The notes: generated from the letters alone by a model not told the origin. Shown: positions 1 through 6,168, numbered from the stretch's first letter. The stretch: DNA of 6,263 bases from Phycisphaerae bacterium (GCA_028712345.1 JAQTQF010000114.1:1-6263); one strand, 5' to 3'. Numbers and translations are program-made.

Positions 1-1
1 C

Positions 2-505
2 GTGTTGGAAGTGCCGCCCGATGCAACCAACGCGTTTGATGCGGTGATAAACCATCTGGCCGAAGGCATCGGTTCGACGCGTCTGCGACTGGCCTTGCCG
101 GTGATCGTGCGCCGGTGGGAACTTTCGGCGCTTCAAAAAACTATCCGGCGCCTGATCGGCGCCGACTGGCGCCGATGGCAGGCGGCCAATCTGGGTGCCT
201 GGGGTTTGCTTTGTGCCGCGGGCGCACAGCGGCAGGGGGTCGAACTCGATATATCGGCTGACTGGCCGATGTACGTGTTAAATCATGTGGCGGCGGAGCA
301 GGTGCTGGCGCTGGGCGCAACGCGCCTGACGCTTTCGCCGGAAGATGACGGCGCCAACTTGCGGCGCCTGCTGGCCATGTTGGGCAACAAGGCCGAGGTG
401 GTTGTGTATCAGGATACGCCGCTCATGATATCGGAAGCCTGCGTGTTCCCCGCAGTCGGGCCTGTCCGCCATAGCCTTGGCGACGGCGGATGGCTGCTGT
501 GGTGA
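2..505 (+). CDS. U32 family peptidase, 3' fragment (both ends abnormal)
   Basis: The reading frame is open from the left edge, so the 5' end lies outside the window; the GTG at base 2 is not a supported start. Residues of about 85-145 carry the typical core of long U32-family proteins (peptidase U32, collagenase-like, RlhA/YhbU relatives): 'DWPMYVLN', 'LGATRLTLSPEDD' and then 'VVVYQDTPLMISEAC'. In the family the last block holds a conserved Cys that starts a cysteine cluster, usually followed by more Cys residues and a 'CR' motif. Here the frame gives only about 20 unrelated residues after 'SEAC' and stops at 505, so the gene is broken near 450. Family members act in protein or RNA modification, or as proteases; which applies cannot be told. 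The GC content of about 63% is far above the rest of the window and suggests another source, perhaps a deltaproteobacterium-like genome (inference). The U32 assignment is fairly sure; the organism is not. Confidence 0.75.
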   Translation: MLEVPPDATNAFDAVINHLAEGIGSTRLRLALPVIVRRWELSALQKTIRRLIGADWRRWQAANLGAWGLLCAAGAQRQGVELDISADWPMYVLNHVAAEQVLALGATRLTLSPEDDGANLRRLLAMLGNKAEVVVYQDTPLMISEACVFPAVGPVRHSLGDGGWLLW

Positions 506-1166
506 TGTTTTTGCATCTGAGCCGAATGATATTCTGCAAAAACTGAATCAATCAGTAAAAAAGATTAAGAACCTCTCTGCCCAAATTGAATATACCCATT
601 CTCAGCCGCTTTTCGAGACGCAGACTGTAAGAGTCGGCAAACTTTTCTATGTTAAAGACGCCAATAACTCCGCGCTTAGAATAAATTTCCTTTCGCTTAA
701 ACAGGACGACCTGCCGCAGCAAAAGTACAGGGAAGACTATATATTCGACGGGTTTAAACTTACCAAAATAGATTTCCAAAGCAAATCAGTTACAGCCGAA
801 CAACTCGCAAAGGATAAGCCCATTGAACCCTTTGAACTTGTACAGAGCTATTTCCCAATCATCGGCTTTTCGGAATCTGCCGCTCTTGGCCGGCAGTTCC
901 ATATTTCCGTCAAACAAACTGAGCCGCAAATTTTTCTAAGGCTGATACCGAAAGAAAAATCGGAATTCTTTAAAACATATAAGCAGATTGATTGCGGAAT
1001 AGACCCTGAAAATTCCCTCCCCTTTGATTTTTCAGCATTGACCTGCGATGACGAGAAAATAACGATTAGACTAACTAAAATAAATACAACGGCAAAAATA
1101 AAAATGAATGTCTTTGATGTGGATATTCCTGCTGATTTCACGAAAACGCAAAAAATTGAACCTTGA
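477..1166 (+). CDS. LolA-like outer-membrane lipoprotein carrier family protein, 5' end damaged
   Basis: LolA-type proteins are periplasmic beta-barrel-like carriers that bind acyl chains. This one resembles the LolA-like proteins I associate with Phycisphaerae: an N-terminal helix ('ILQKLNQSVKKIKNLSAQIEYTH'-type, near residues 19-40), then 'VRVGKLFYVK', 'LRINFLSLKQDD', 'DYIFDGFKLTKIDFQSKSV', 'PIEPFELVQSYFPIIGF', and a C-terminal 'VFDVDIPADF'. The mature part seems intact at about 215 residues. The start is not credible: the only candidate is a TTG at 477, with no clear ribosome binding site, and it lies in GC-rich sequence continuing the U32 fragment. The frame is open upstream to 429, after the TGA at 426-428, without an ATG. 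The 'VFA-SEPN' string at residues 11-17 looks like the end of a lost signal peptide. I infer that the native 5' end was replaced at a junction near 450-515. It is convergent with the GH130 gene. Confidence 0.7.
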   Translation: MATADGCCGDVFASEPNDILQKLNQSVKKIKNLSAQIEYTHSQPLFETQTVRVGKLFYVKDANNSALRINFLSLKQDDLPQQKYREDYIFDGFKLTKIDFQSKSVTAEQLAKDKPIEPFELVQSYFPIIGFSESAALGRQFHISVKQTEPQIFLRLIPKEKSEFFKTYKQIDCGIDPENSLPFDFSALTCDDEKITIRLTKINTTAKIKMNVFDVDIPADFTKTQKIEP

Positions 1167-1196
1167 AAAATTAAGGGTATCTCTAAAAATATTACT

Positions 1197-1282
1197 TGTC
1201 ATTCTGACCCCTTAGGGGGAAGAATTTAGTTTCTGTGCTGATAAGAGATTCTTCACTGCAATTCGCTCCGTTCAGAATGACA
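1197..1282. repeat. Imperfect palindromic interspersed repeat
   Basis: The outer arms are an exact 11-bp inverted repeat: TGTCATTCTGA at 1197-1207 and TCAGAATGACA at 1272-1282. A second nested pair is GAAGAAT (1219-1225) with ATTCTTC (1248-1254), and a small hairpin CCCC-TTA-GGGG lies at 1208-1218. The layout (TGTCATTCTGA, GAAGAAT, ATTCTTC, CGCTCCG, TCAGAATGACA) matches a repeat type that I recall as scattered through genomes of many bacterial phyla, usually between genes; that is memory, not a search. It has no coding capacity. Here it lies between the stops of two convergent genes and is followed on + by GTTTTT, so its transcript could fold and stop transcription from either side (inference). 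Confidence 0.75.
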
Positions 1283-1319
1283 GTTTTTGAATGTTTTCTA
1301 CAGAGCACTTTGATTTTCT

Positions 1320-2276
1320 TTATTCTTCTTCCGGGCACATCATAATATATTCGCGAATCTGATCCATATCGGCAGTTGCCACGGCTATTTTATCATCCGC
1401 CGCTCCGTAATAGACATTCAACGAATTGCTTTCCTTATTCACGGTTGCGCCGGTAACAAATACAACATCGCTTACATCTCCGATTCGTTCATAATCAGCC
1501 CGCGGGCCGAGAATCCACTCGGGACTCCTTCTCAGCACCTTCCACGGCTCTTCAAGGTCGAGCAGTGCGACACCAATTCGATAAATCTGTCCTGCCGTAG
1601 TGCCTCTTACGCCGTGGTAGAAAAGCAGCCAGCCTTCAGGTATCTCAATCGGCTGGCAGGCCAGACCTACTCTTTGGCCATCCCAGAAGGCATGACGAGT
1701 CCGCAAAAGAACCCTGTGGTCGCCCCAGTGTTTTAAATCCGGAGAAAGACTCAGCCAGATATGAGCTTCGCCCTGCACAATCGGACGATGAATCAGCGCG
1801 AATCTGCCGTTGAATCTGCGAGGAAAAAGACAGGCGTCCTTATCTTCTGGCGGAAGCATCGCTCCCATCCTCGCGAATGTATGAAAATTTTTGGTAATCG
1901 CAAGAGAAACTAACGGCCCGCCCTCGCTGAATGACACATAAGTAATCGCAAATTGTCCCTGCTCTTCAAGCCAGACGATTCGCGGGTCTTCCAGTCCCCA
2001 TCGCTCTTCGTGCGACTCGTGGTCAGCTTCCATCGTCGGCACTTCGTCAATCTGCCAGTTGGTAAGCCCGTCTTTGCTTTTGCACAAAGTCAGATGTGAA
2101 AAACCCCTCATATCTTCCACTCGTGCCAGCAGTAATGTACCGTTCGGGAGTTTTATCGCAGCCGGATTAAAAACCGAATTAACCGGATAAGGCCAGTCGT
2201 TGGCCTGGAGTATCGGATTGCCTTCGTATCTTCTGAAAAGATTACGAGCAAGAGATTCGCGTTTAAAATTGGCCAT
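1320..2276 (-). CDS. GH130-family beta-mannoside phosphorylase-like glycosidase
   Basis: GH130 enzymes form a five-bladed beta-propeller. Most phosphorolyse beta-mannosides to mannose 1-phosphate, and some subgroups hydrolyse them. The 318 residues match the usual length. Motifs in order: 'NPIL' (20-23), 'NPAAI' (37-41), 'LLARVEDMRG' (49-58), 'GLEDPRI' (94-100) with Asp97 the likely proton donor, 'KDACLFPRR' (146-154), 'IHRP' (162-165), 'GWLLFYHGV' (215-223), 'GVALLDL' (235-241), 'YERIGDVSDVVF' (262-273) and 'YYGAAD' (289-294). Arg153/154, Arg164 and His221 are candidate phosphate ligands. The usual 'KIGxGxPP' segment reads 'RVGLACQP' at 202-209, with Arg for Lys. No signal peptide is seen, so it is probably cytoplasmic. 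The start is supported by GAAGGA ending 8 bases before the ATG. It stands alone on its strand, divergent from the MBL gene, with a terminator-like hairpin in its leader. Substrate and phosphorylase-versus-hydrolase activity cannot be fixed from sequence alone. Confidence 0.9.
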   Translation of the reverse strand: MANFKRESLARNLFRRYEGNPILQANDWPYPVNSVFNPAAIKLPNGTLLLARVEDMRGFSHLTLCKSKDGLTNWQIDEVPTMEADHESHEERWGLEDPRIVWLEEQGQFAITYVSFSEGGPLVSLAITKNFHTFARMGAMLPPEDKDACLFPRRFNGRFALIHRPIVQGEAHIWLSLSPDLKHWGDHRVLLRTRHAFWDGQRVGLACQPIEIPEGWLLFYHGVRGTTAGQIYRIGVALLDLEEPWKVLRRSPEWILGPRADYERIGDVSDVVFVTGATVNKESNSLNVYYGAADDKIAVATADMDQIREYIMMCPEEE

Positions 2277-2284
2277 TATTTCGT

Positions 2285-2290
2285 TCCTTC
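2285..2290 (-). promoter_or_regulatory. Ribosome binding site of the GH130 gene
   Basis: On the minus strand the sequence GAAGGA (plus-strand TCCTTC) ends 8 bases before the ATG at 2276-2274. It is a good Shine-Dalgarno match and fixes this start, which also gives the standard GH130 N-terminus. Confidence 0.7.
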
Positions 2291-2300
2291 AAACAATTAC

Positions 2301-2323
2301 AAAAACTCGGCGCGATAAGCGCC
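2301..2323 (-). terminator. Terminator-like hairpin in the GH130 leader (possible attenuator)
   Basis: Read on the minus strand, GGCGC-TTATC-GCGCC (2323 to 2309) forms an all-GC 5-bp stem with a 5-base loop. After GAG comes TTTTT (2305-2301). This has the form of a short intrinsic terminator, yet it lies 32 bases upstream of the GH130 start codon, in the same direction. It could end transcription early unless something prevents it, or end a small transcript from the divergent region. The stem is short, so efficiency is uncertain. Confidence 0.45.
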
Positions 2324-2481
2324 CTTCTAAACATCATTTCGGCAGAAATTATCGGCCACTGAAGCCGGATTTCGAGTATCTTTGATTACGGTTACCGGGC
2401 ATTAGCCTTTTAATCTTTTATAATCAAAAAATCAACTCAAAGACCGATAATATTCCATTATAGCTGTACAAAGAATGATAT

Positions 2482-2509
2482 TTGACAACAGTCCAAATCC
2501 TGATAAATT
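2482..2509 (+). promoter_or_regulatory. Sigma-70-like promoter of the MBL gene
   Basis: A perfect -35 TTGACA at 2482-2487 is followed after 16 bases by TAAATT at 2504-2509 (4 of 6 matches to TATAAT), preceded by TGA at 2501-2503, which makes an extended -10 (TGnTAAATT). Transcription would begin near 2515-2517, about 20 bases before the ATG at 2537. That places the upstream in-frame ATG at 2510 outside the transcript and helps decide the start. Confidence 0.6.
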
Positions 2510-2524
2510 ATGCCTTTTAATAAC

Positions 2525-2529
2525 AGGAG
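2525..2529 (+). promoter_or_regulatory. Ribosome binding site deciding the MBL start
   Basis: AGGAG ends 7 bases before the ATG at 2537. The in-frame ATG at 2510 has no such site in front of it, and its extra nine residues (starting 'MPFNNRSQV') are not part of the family fold, which begins at 'MQIDKLVLG'. Confidence 0.75.
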
Positions 2530-2536
2530 CCAAGTG

Positions 2537-3181
2537 ATGCAGATTGACAAGCTGGTTTTGGGCGCTTATGAGAACAACTGCTACATAATCCGCGAAGATA
2601 AAAATACCGCCGATTGTACAATAATTGACACGGGTCTCGATTCTGAACCGCTGATTGATTTTCTCAACAAGGAAAAATTGAACCCGCTATTTCTAATCCT
2701 GACGCACGGCCACGCAGACCACATCGCAGGGGCGGAACAATTACGGCGGAATTTTAAAAACATAAAAGTCTGCATCCATAAAGACGACGCCAATATGCTC
2801 GGCGATGCAGCAAGCAATTTTTCCCGTTTTGCCGGGGTTGACATTACCACCGCCCCTGCTGATATAATTTTCGACAAAGAAAAAACGGTCGAATTTGCAA
2901 ACCTGAAATTCGAGCTTATTCATACTCCCGGCCATACACTTGGAGGAATATGCCTTTATAATAAAGAGAATGAAGTGCTCTTCAGCGGCGATACGCTTTT
3001 TGCCGGTTCAATCGGAAGAACCGATTTTGCCGGATTTGACGCCGAAGAATGTTTTCGGCAGCTTGTTAAAAACATTAAAACCAGACTGCTTATACTGCCT
3101 GATGATACAACCGTCCTGCCCGGCCATGGCAACAGGACTTCCATCGGCAGAGAAAAACGAGCCAACCCGTTTCTATGTTAG
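2537..3181 (+). CDS. MBL-fold metallo-hydrolase, YcbL/glyoxalase II-like
   Basis: This is a complete 214-residue protein of the metallo-beta-lactamase fold, close in form to YcbL and other short glyoxalase-II-like enzymes, which hydrolyse thioesters such as S-lactoylglutathione or related metabolites using two metal ions in the cytoplasm. Metal ligands are visible in order: 'THGHADH' with His57, His59, Asp61 and His62; 'HTPGHT' with His133; 'FSGDTLF' with Asp152; and 'LPGHG' with His197. The 'GRTDF' motif (160-164) and the end 'GREKRANPFL' (204-213) are typical of the group. The large C-terminal helical domain of classical glyoxalase II, which binds glutathione, is absent, so the true substrate is open. 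Start 2537 is chosen from the AGGAG site and promoter spacing. The gene has its own promoter and is convergent with the HAD gene, overlapping it by 4 bases. Confidence 0.9.
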   Translation: MQIDKLVLGAYENNCYIIREDKNTADCTIIDTGLDSEPLIDFLNKEKLNPLFLILTHGHADHIAGAEQLRRNFKNIKVCIHKDDANMLGDAASNFSRFAGVDITTAPADIIFDKEKTVEFANLKFELIHTPGHTLGGICLYNKENEVLFSGDTLFAGSIGRTDFAGFDAEECFRQLVKNIKTRLLILPDDTTVLPGHGNRTSIGREKRANPFLC

Positions 3182-3828
3182 CACAAATTATCTAAAATAT
3201 TATCAAAACTATCGCAGACCGTTGCGCCGCAGGAAGCAAGTCTTTGTTTTGACTGATGGCCGGCAGGCAAAAGAACGCAATCGCTGCCCAATTGGCAGGC
3301 AACCTCATAATCGTGTCTCGTGTCACCTATAAGTAATATCTGACGAGGATTTGTGTTCAGATTTTTCAAGAGTTTTCTGCCGGCATCAACCTTGCTGTGT
3401 GCATAATAGTCGTCAAGACCGGTTATGTTTTCAAAAAAATCCTTTACTCTAAATGTCTCCAGAGCTTCAACCAAACTCGACTCCTGTGAAGCCGAAAGAA
3501 CCGATTGAACAAAGCCGAGCTGTTTTAATTCTTCTATAACCCTGACAGCCCCGGTCTGCAATCGACAGCGGCAACGCTGGGCCTCGTAATCAGTTATAAA
3601 ATCCTGCGCAATAGCGTCAAAAGACTCCATGGCGAAATCAAACCCTATTTTGAGGTAATAGTCTTTTACCGGAAAATCAAAAATCTCCTGATATTCGGCA
3701 AGAGTGGTGGTTTTCATTCCCCGCTGATTCAGCATTCTATTCAATATCTCGACGCACAGCCAGGCATCGTCGAGCAATGTACCGTTCCAGTCCCAGATAA
3801 TATGTTTGTATTTTGTAAAATCTATCAT
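3178..3828 (-). CDS. HAD-superfamily hydrolase (subfamily IA-like phosphatase)
   Basis: HAD enzymes usually remove phosphate through an aspartyl-phosphate intermediate. The 216 residues contain the four motifs in order: motif I 'WDWNGTLLDD' with nucleophile Asp13; a helical cap at about 20-90; motif II 'SVLSAS' with Ser112; motif III Lys146 in 'HSKVDAGRKL'; and motif IV 'IGDTRHDYEVA' with Asp169 and Asp173. The general layout recalls phosphoglycolate phosphatase-like proteins. Position 15, normally the acid/base Asp (DxD), is Asn, so catalysis may be slow or altered. No signal peptide is seen, suggesting a cytoplasmic enzyme. The start lies 11 bases after the stop of the HEAT-repeat gene, with no strong ribosome binding site, which suggests co-transcription and possibly translational coupling. 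Its TAA stop overlaps the TAG stop of the convergent MBL gene. The substrate is unknown. Confidence 0.85.
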   Translation of the reverse strand: MIDFTKYKHIIWDWNGTLLDDAWLCVEILNRMLNQRGMKTTTLAEYQEIFDFPVKDYYLKIGFDFAMESFDAIAQDFITDYEAQRCRCRLQTGAVRVIEELKQLGFVQSVLSASQESSLVEALETFRVKDFFENITGLDDYYAHSKVDAGRKLLKNLNTNPRQILLIGDTRHDYEVACQLGSDCVLLPAGHQSKQRLASCGATVCDSFDNILDNLC

Positions 3829-3839
3829 AGATGCACGGA

Positions 3840-6089
3840 CTACTTCGCAGCGGCAGAGTTAGGCTCGGCAACCGGACTTACCGGGGTTGTTTTGAAAAAA
3901 TTCCCCCACTTTTCAATCTGCTCGCTCCATAACGGACGCGTCTCACCAACAGGCGTTTTTATGGAAGCAAATACCCCGAACATCTGCTTAGCAGTTTCCG
4001 CTGTCTGATTTGTCGTAAAATAATCGTTAAGCGTTTTAGCAACATCAGTATCCGGTGAAATATCCGACGAAAGCAGAATATTAGATACGATTTGTTTTGC
4101 CGATTCGGTTTGACCCGAATAAAGATGAACCGCCAGAAGTTTTGCCGTTATAACAGGCACTTCGTTAGGGTCGGGATTCGACTGCAGCAGCAAACCATAA
4201 TATCTCGCAGCCTGACCGTACAACTCCGAATCTGCGTAGCGATGAGCCATAGTACGGCGAATGGAAAACAACAGTTTTAAGTCCTGGTCAGCTTCTGCTT
4301 TTTTCTCGGCAGATTCAAACAACGCTCTGGACTTGGCCAGAATAATTTCATCAGTTTTAGATTTAGCCGCAGCGGCCAGCCTTTTCGCCCACAAAAGCTG
4401 TGTCCCGGCATCACAGTGCTGAAATATATTCATCATTGCCTCAGAAGCCTGGCGTCTTTCATCTTCCGAATCGGAATTTGACAATATCAAGCCGAGCCAC
4501 TCAAGGTCATCCTGTGTTCCAATCTGGCCTGCCACCGTAATAAGTTCGCTGCGAATTTTCACAGATGAATGATTGATAAACCCTTTTTGTTTAAGCACCG
4601 CAAAAGCATCTGACGGGTCAACCCTGATAAATCCCACAACAGCCGGAGTAGCTATCTGGTCATTTCCATTGTCAACGGCCTGTTTGAAAATATCGCCGAA
4701 GACTTCCGCCGCAAGTTTTCTGTAAAAACTGTCGCTACCGCACAAACGGGCCATTTCATCGAGAAAACGCCCTTTCATCTGCTCGTCTCCTGTTTTGCGA
4801 TACCCTGCCGCTATAAGTTCAAAATAGGGTCTTACCCGCAATTCTTCCAGTCCATTTTGCAAAAGAAGATTGCGAATCGCCTCGGCAGCTACAACCGAAT
4901 TTGAATCTTTCATAAACCTGGCGGCAAAATCGAGAGTCTCGATGCGAACCTGCGGGTTGATTTTTACTTCAGAACCCGGAGACAAAGCAAAATTGCAGAC
5001 ATGGCCAAGTGAAACAAGAATTTCGGCCTGCACAGCAACATCGGTTTCCTGCTTGAGCCGCCCAAGCATCGCATCGGCGGAATTTACATTAGTCAGCATC
5101 CCAAGCAGTCTTGCCGCTGCGAGCCTGACATTTGCATCAGAGTCGGAAATAAGTGTAATAAGTGGTTTTTGCAATATATCCAGAGGCAACGATTTACCGC
5201 TCTTCCGCCACATATTAATTTTTTCTATCGCCCATAGCTTTATCGAACTGTTATCGAATGTAAAATTTTCCGCGATAAATTTTGCCCGGGCCGTATCGTC
5301 TCCGGTAGCCTGATATATCGCATCCAGCGACCCGATATATCTTTTCTGCCACTTTACAACCTCTTCACCAAGCCGGCGAACTTTATCCTGCTGAGTCAGT
5401 AGCCCCTCACGGAGCATATCCGTTCTGCTTTTTCCCCCAAACTCCCTGATGTCTTTTCGCCACTGCTGCTCATCCCGGCCCTTCGGCAGCCAGTCCTGCA
5501 GAGCTTCGCAGGCAGCCGCAGCAACCACTTTGTCCTGACTATCCAGAAAATCTATTAGTTTGGATACCGCCTCTTTTTCGGGACGAATCCGAAGGGCATA
5601 AATCGCACCCTTTTTCGCAGATACCACGCTGTCAGGATTATCTATTATTTTTTCGAGCCTGCCGGAAACCTGACGATATGTAAAAATCAGCAGCCCCTGC
5701 CCGGCAAGACGCGAGTTTTCAGCAGGCTGAACCTCGATAATGTTTATCAGCGGTTCAAGAAAATCATCCCTTGATGGTATAAGCTGCGGAAAACTCCTGA
5801 ACCGGCTGATTGCCCTGCACACCGATATTTGAGTGGCAGCGTTATCCTTCGACCAGAGCGAATCGAGCAATATCTGCCTGGCTTCCGGCGAACGGTCCTT
5901 CAGAAGTTCAACTGCCGTCTCGATGCGAATCTGTTCATCGGTCGAATTGAGAAGCGTCCAGCGGTTGATTTTCAGTTGGCCGACGAGACTGCCGTCGATA
6001 CCGTTGGGCTCTGCAAAAAGAGCTGCGGAAAAACAAATAGATACGGCCAGAATACAATATGTTGGTGTTTTCGTGTAAAAATGGCTCAT
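3840..6089 (-). CDS. Exported HEAT-repeat protein with TPR-like C-terminal part, function unknown
   Basis: This 749-residue protein starts with a signal peptide: a short polar start with Lys7, a hydrophobic core 'YCILAVSICFSAALFA' (11-26) and a probable cut before 'EPNG'. No lipobox is present, so it is probably periplasmic. Most of the chain is paired helices of HEAT type, clearest at about 53-97, 155-200, 283-332 ('ISDSDANVRLAAARLLGML'), 336-365, 385-410 and 505-555 ('SNSDSEDERRQASEAMMNI'). A region at about 605-670 ('HRYADSELYGQAARYYGLLL', then 'AVHLYSGQTESAKQIV') looks TPR-like, and a Pro/Ala-rich tail ends the protein. No catalytic motif is seen. Such alpha-solenoids usually bind other proteins; the partner is unknown. 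The start is chosen because it alone gives a full signal peptide; no clear Shine-Dalgarno precedes it. A promoter lies about 50-80 bases upstream, and the HAD gene follows after 11 bases. Confidence 0.85.
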   Translation of the reverse strand: MSHFYTKTPTYCILAVSICFSAALFAEPNGIDGSLVGQLKINRWTLLNSTDEQIRIETAVELLKDRSPEARQILLDSLWSKDNAATQISVCRAISRFRSFPQLIPSRDDFLEPLINIIEVQPAENSRLAGQGLLIFTYRQVSGRLEKIIDNPDSVVSAKKGAIYALRIRPEKEAVSKLIDFLDSQDKVVAAAACEALQDWLPKGRDEQQWRKDIREFGGKSRTDMLREGLLTQQDKVRRLGEEVVKWQKRYIGSLDAIYQATGDDTARAKFIAENFTFDNSSIKLWAIEKINMWRKSGKSLPLDILQKPLITLISDSDANVRLAAARLLGMLTNVNSADAMLGRLKQETDVAVQAEILVSLGHVCNFALSPGSEVKINPQVRIETLDFAARFMKDSNSVVAAEAIRNLLLQNGLEELRVRPYFELIAAGYRKTGDEQMKGRFLDEMARLCGSDSFYRKLAAEVFGDIFKQAVDNGNDQIATPAVVGFIRVDPSDAFAVLKQKGFINHSSVKIRSELITVAGQIGTQDDLEWLGLILSNSDSEDERRQASEAMMNIFQHCDAGTQLLWAKRLAAAAKSKTDEIILAKSRALFESAEKKAEADQDLKLLFSIRRTMAHRYADSELYGQAARYYGLLLQSNPDPNEVPVITAKLLAVHLYSGQTESAKQIVSNILLSSDISPDTDVAKTLNDYFTTNQTAETAKQMFGVFASIKTPVGETRPLWSEQIEKWGNFFKTTPVSPVAEPNSAAAK

Positions 6090-6140
6090 AATAATAGAAA
6101 TTCTGTCTTTGACTGTTTACCCGTTTTACGCCTAAGCGTT

Positions 6141-6168
6141 ATTTTATGTTCATTTACAATAATTTCAA
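6141..6168 (-). promoter_or_regulatory. Sigma-70-like promoter of the HEAT-HAD operon
   Basis: On the minus strand TTGAAA (6168-6163; 5 of 6 matches to the -35 consensus) is followed after 16 bases by TAAAAT (6146-6141; 5 of 6 matches to the -10 consensus). Transcription would start near 6134, giving a leader of about 45 bases before the ATG at 6089. No other promoter-like pair is obvious before the HAD gene. Confidence 0.55.

Larger units (their letters stand above)
2277..2536. other. Divergent intergenic control region
   Basis: These 260 bases separate the GH130 start (minus) from the MBL start (plus). I see no gene in them. From the GH130 side they hold its ribosome binding site, the terminator-like hairpin, three short inverted repeats (CGGC/GCCG at 2353-2367, CGG-TTA-CCG at 2389-2397, GGC-ATTA-GCC at 2398-2407), an AT-rich stretch with a TATAAT on + at 2419-2424 lacking a -35 partner, a perfect minus-strand TATAAT at 2462-2457, and the MBL promoter. 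The minus TATAAT has only a TTGTCA 20 bases upstream, so it is a weak promoter candidate; if used, the GH130 leader would be about 170 bases. No riboswitch consensus could be matched. Confidence 0.5.

Noticed and set aside
429..515. The stretch before 'SEPN' as a native signal peptide of the LolA-like protein
   Set aside because: It contains a mildly hydrophobic run (LSAIALATA) but has no ATG or ribosome binding site, is GC-rich like the U32 fragment, and is followed by an unusual G-C-C-G-D stretch, so a chance frame across a junction is more likely.
2353..2361. GGCCACTG-like string suggesting a cobalamin riboswitch
   Set aside because: Only a short match; the other conserved blocks of the cobalamin riboswitch, including the B12 box, are absent.
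2419..2424. Perfect TATAAT on the plus strand
   Set aside because: There is no -35-like hexamer 15-19 bases upstream, and a better promoter lies closer to the MBL gene.
2510..2536. Upstream ATG giving the MBL protein nine more residues
   Set aside because: It has no ribosome binding site, lies upstream of the expected transcription start, and the family fold begins at the ATG at 2537, which has a good AGGAG.
2940..3332. Plus-strand open frame across the MBL/HAD boundary
   Set aside because: It is in another frame of two well-supported genes, and its translation has no family features.
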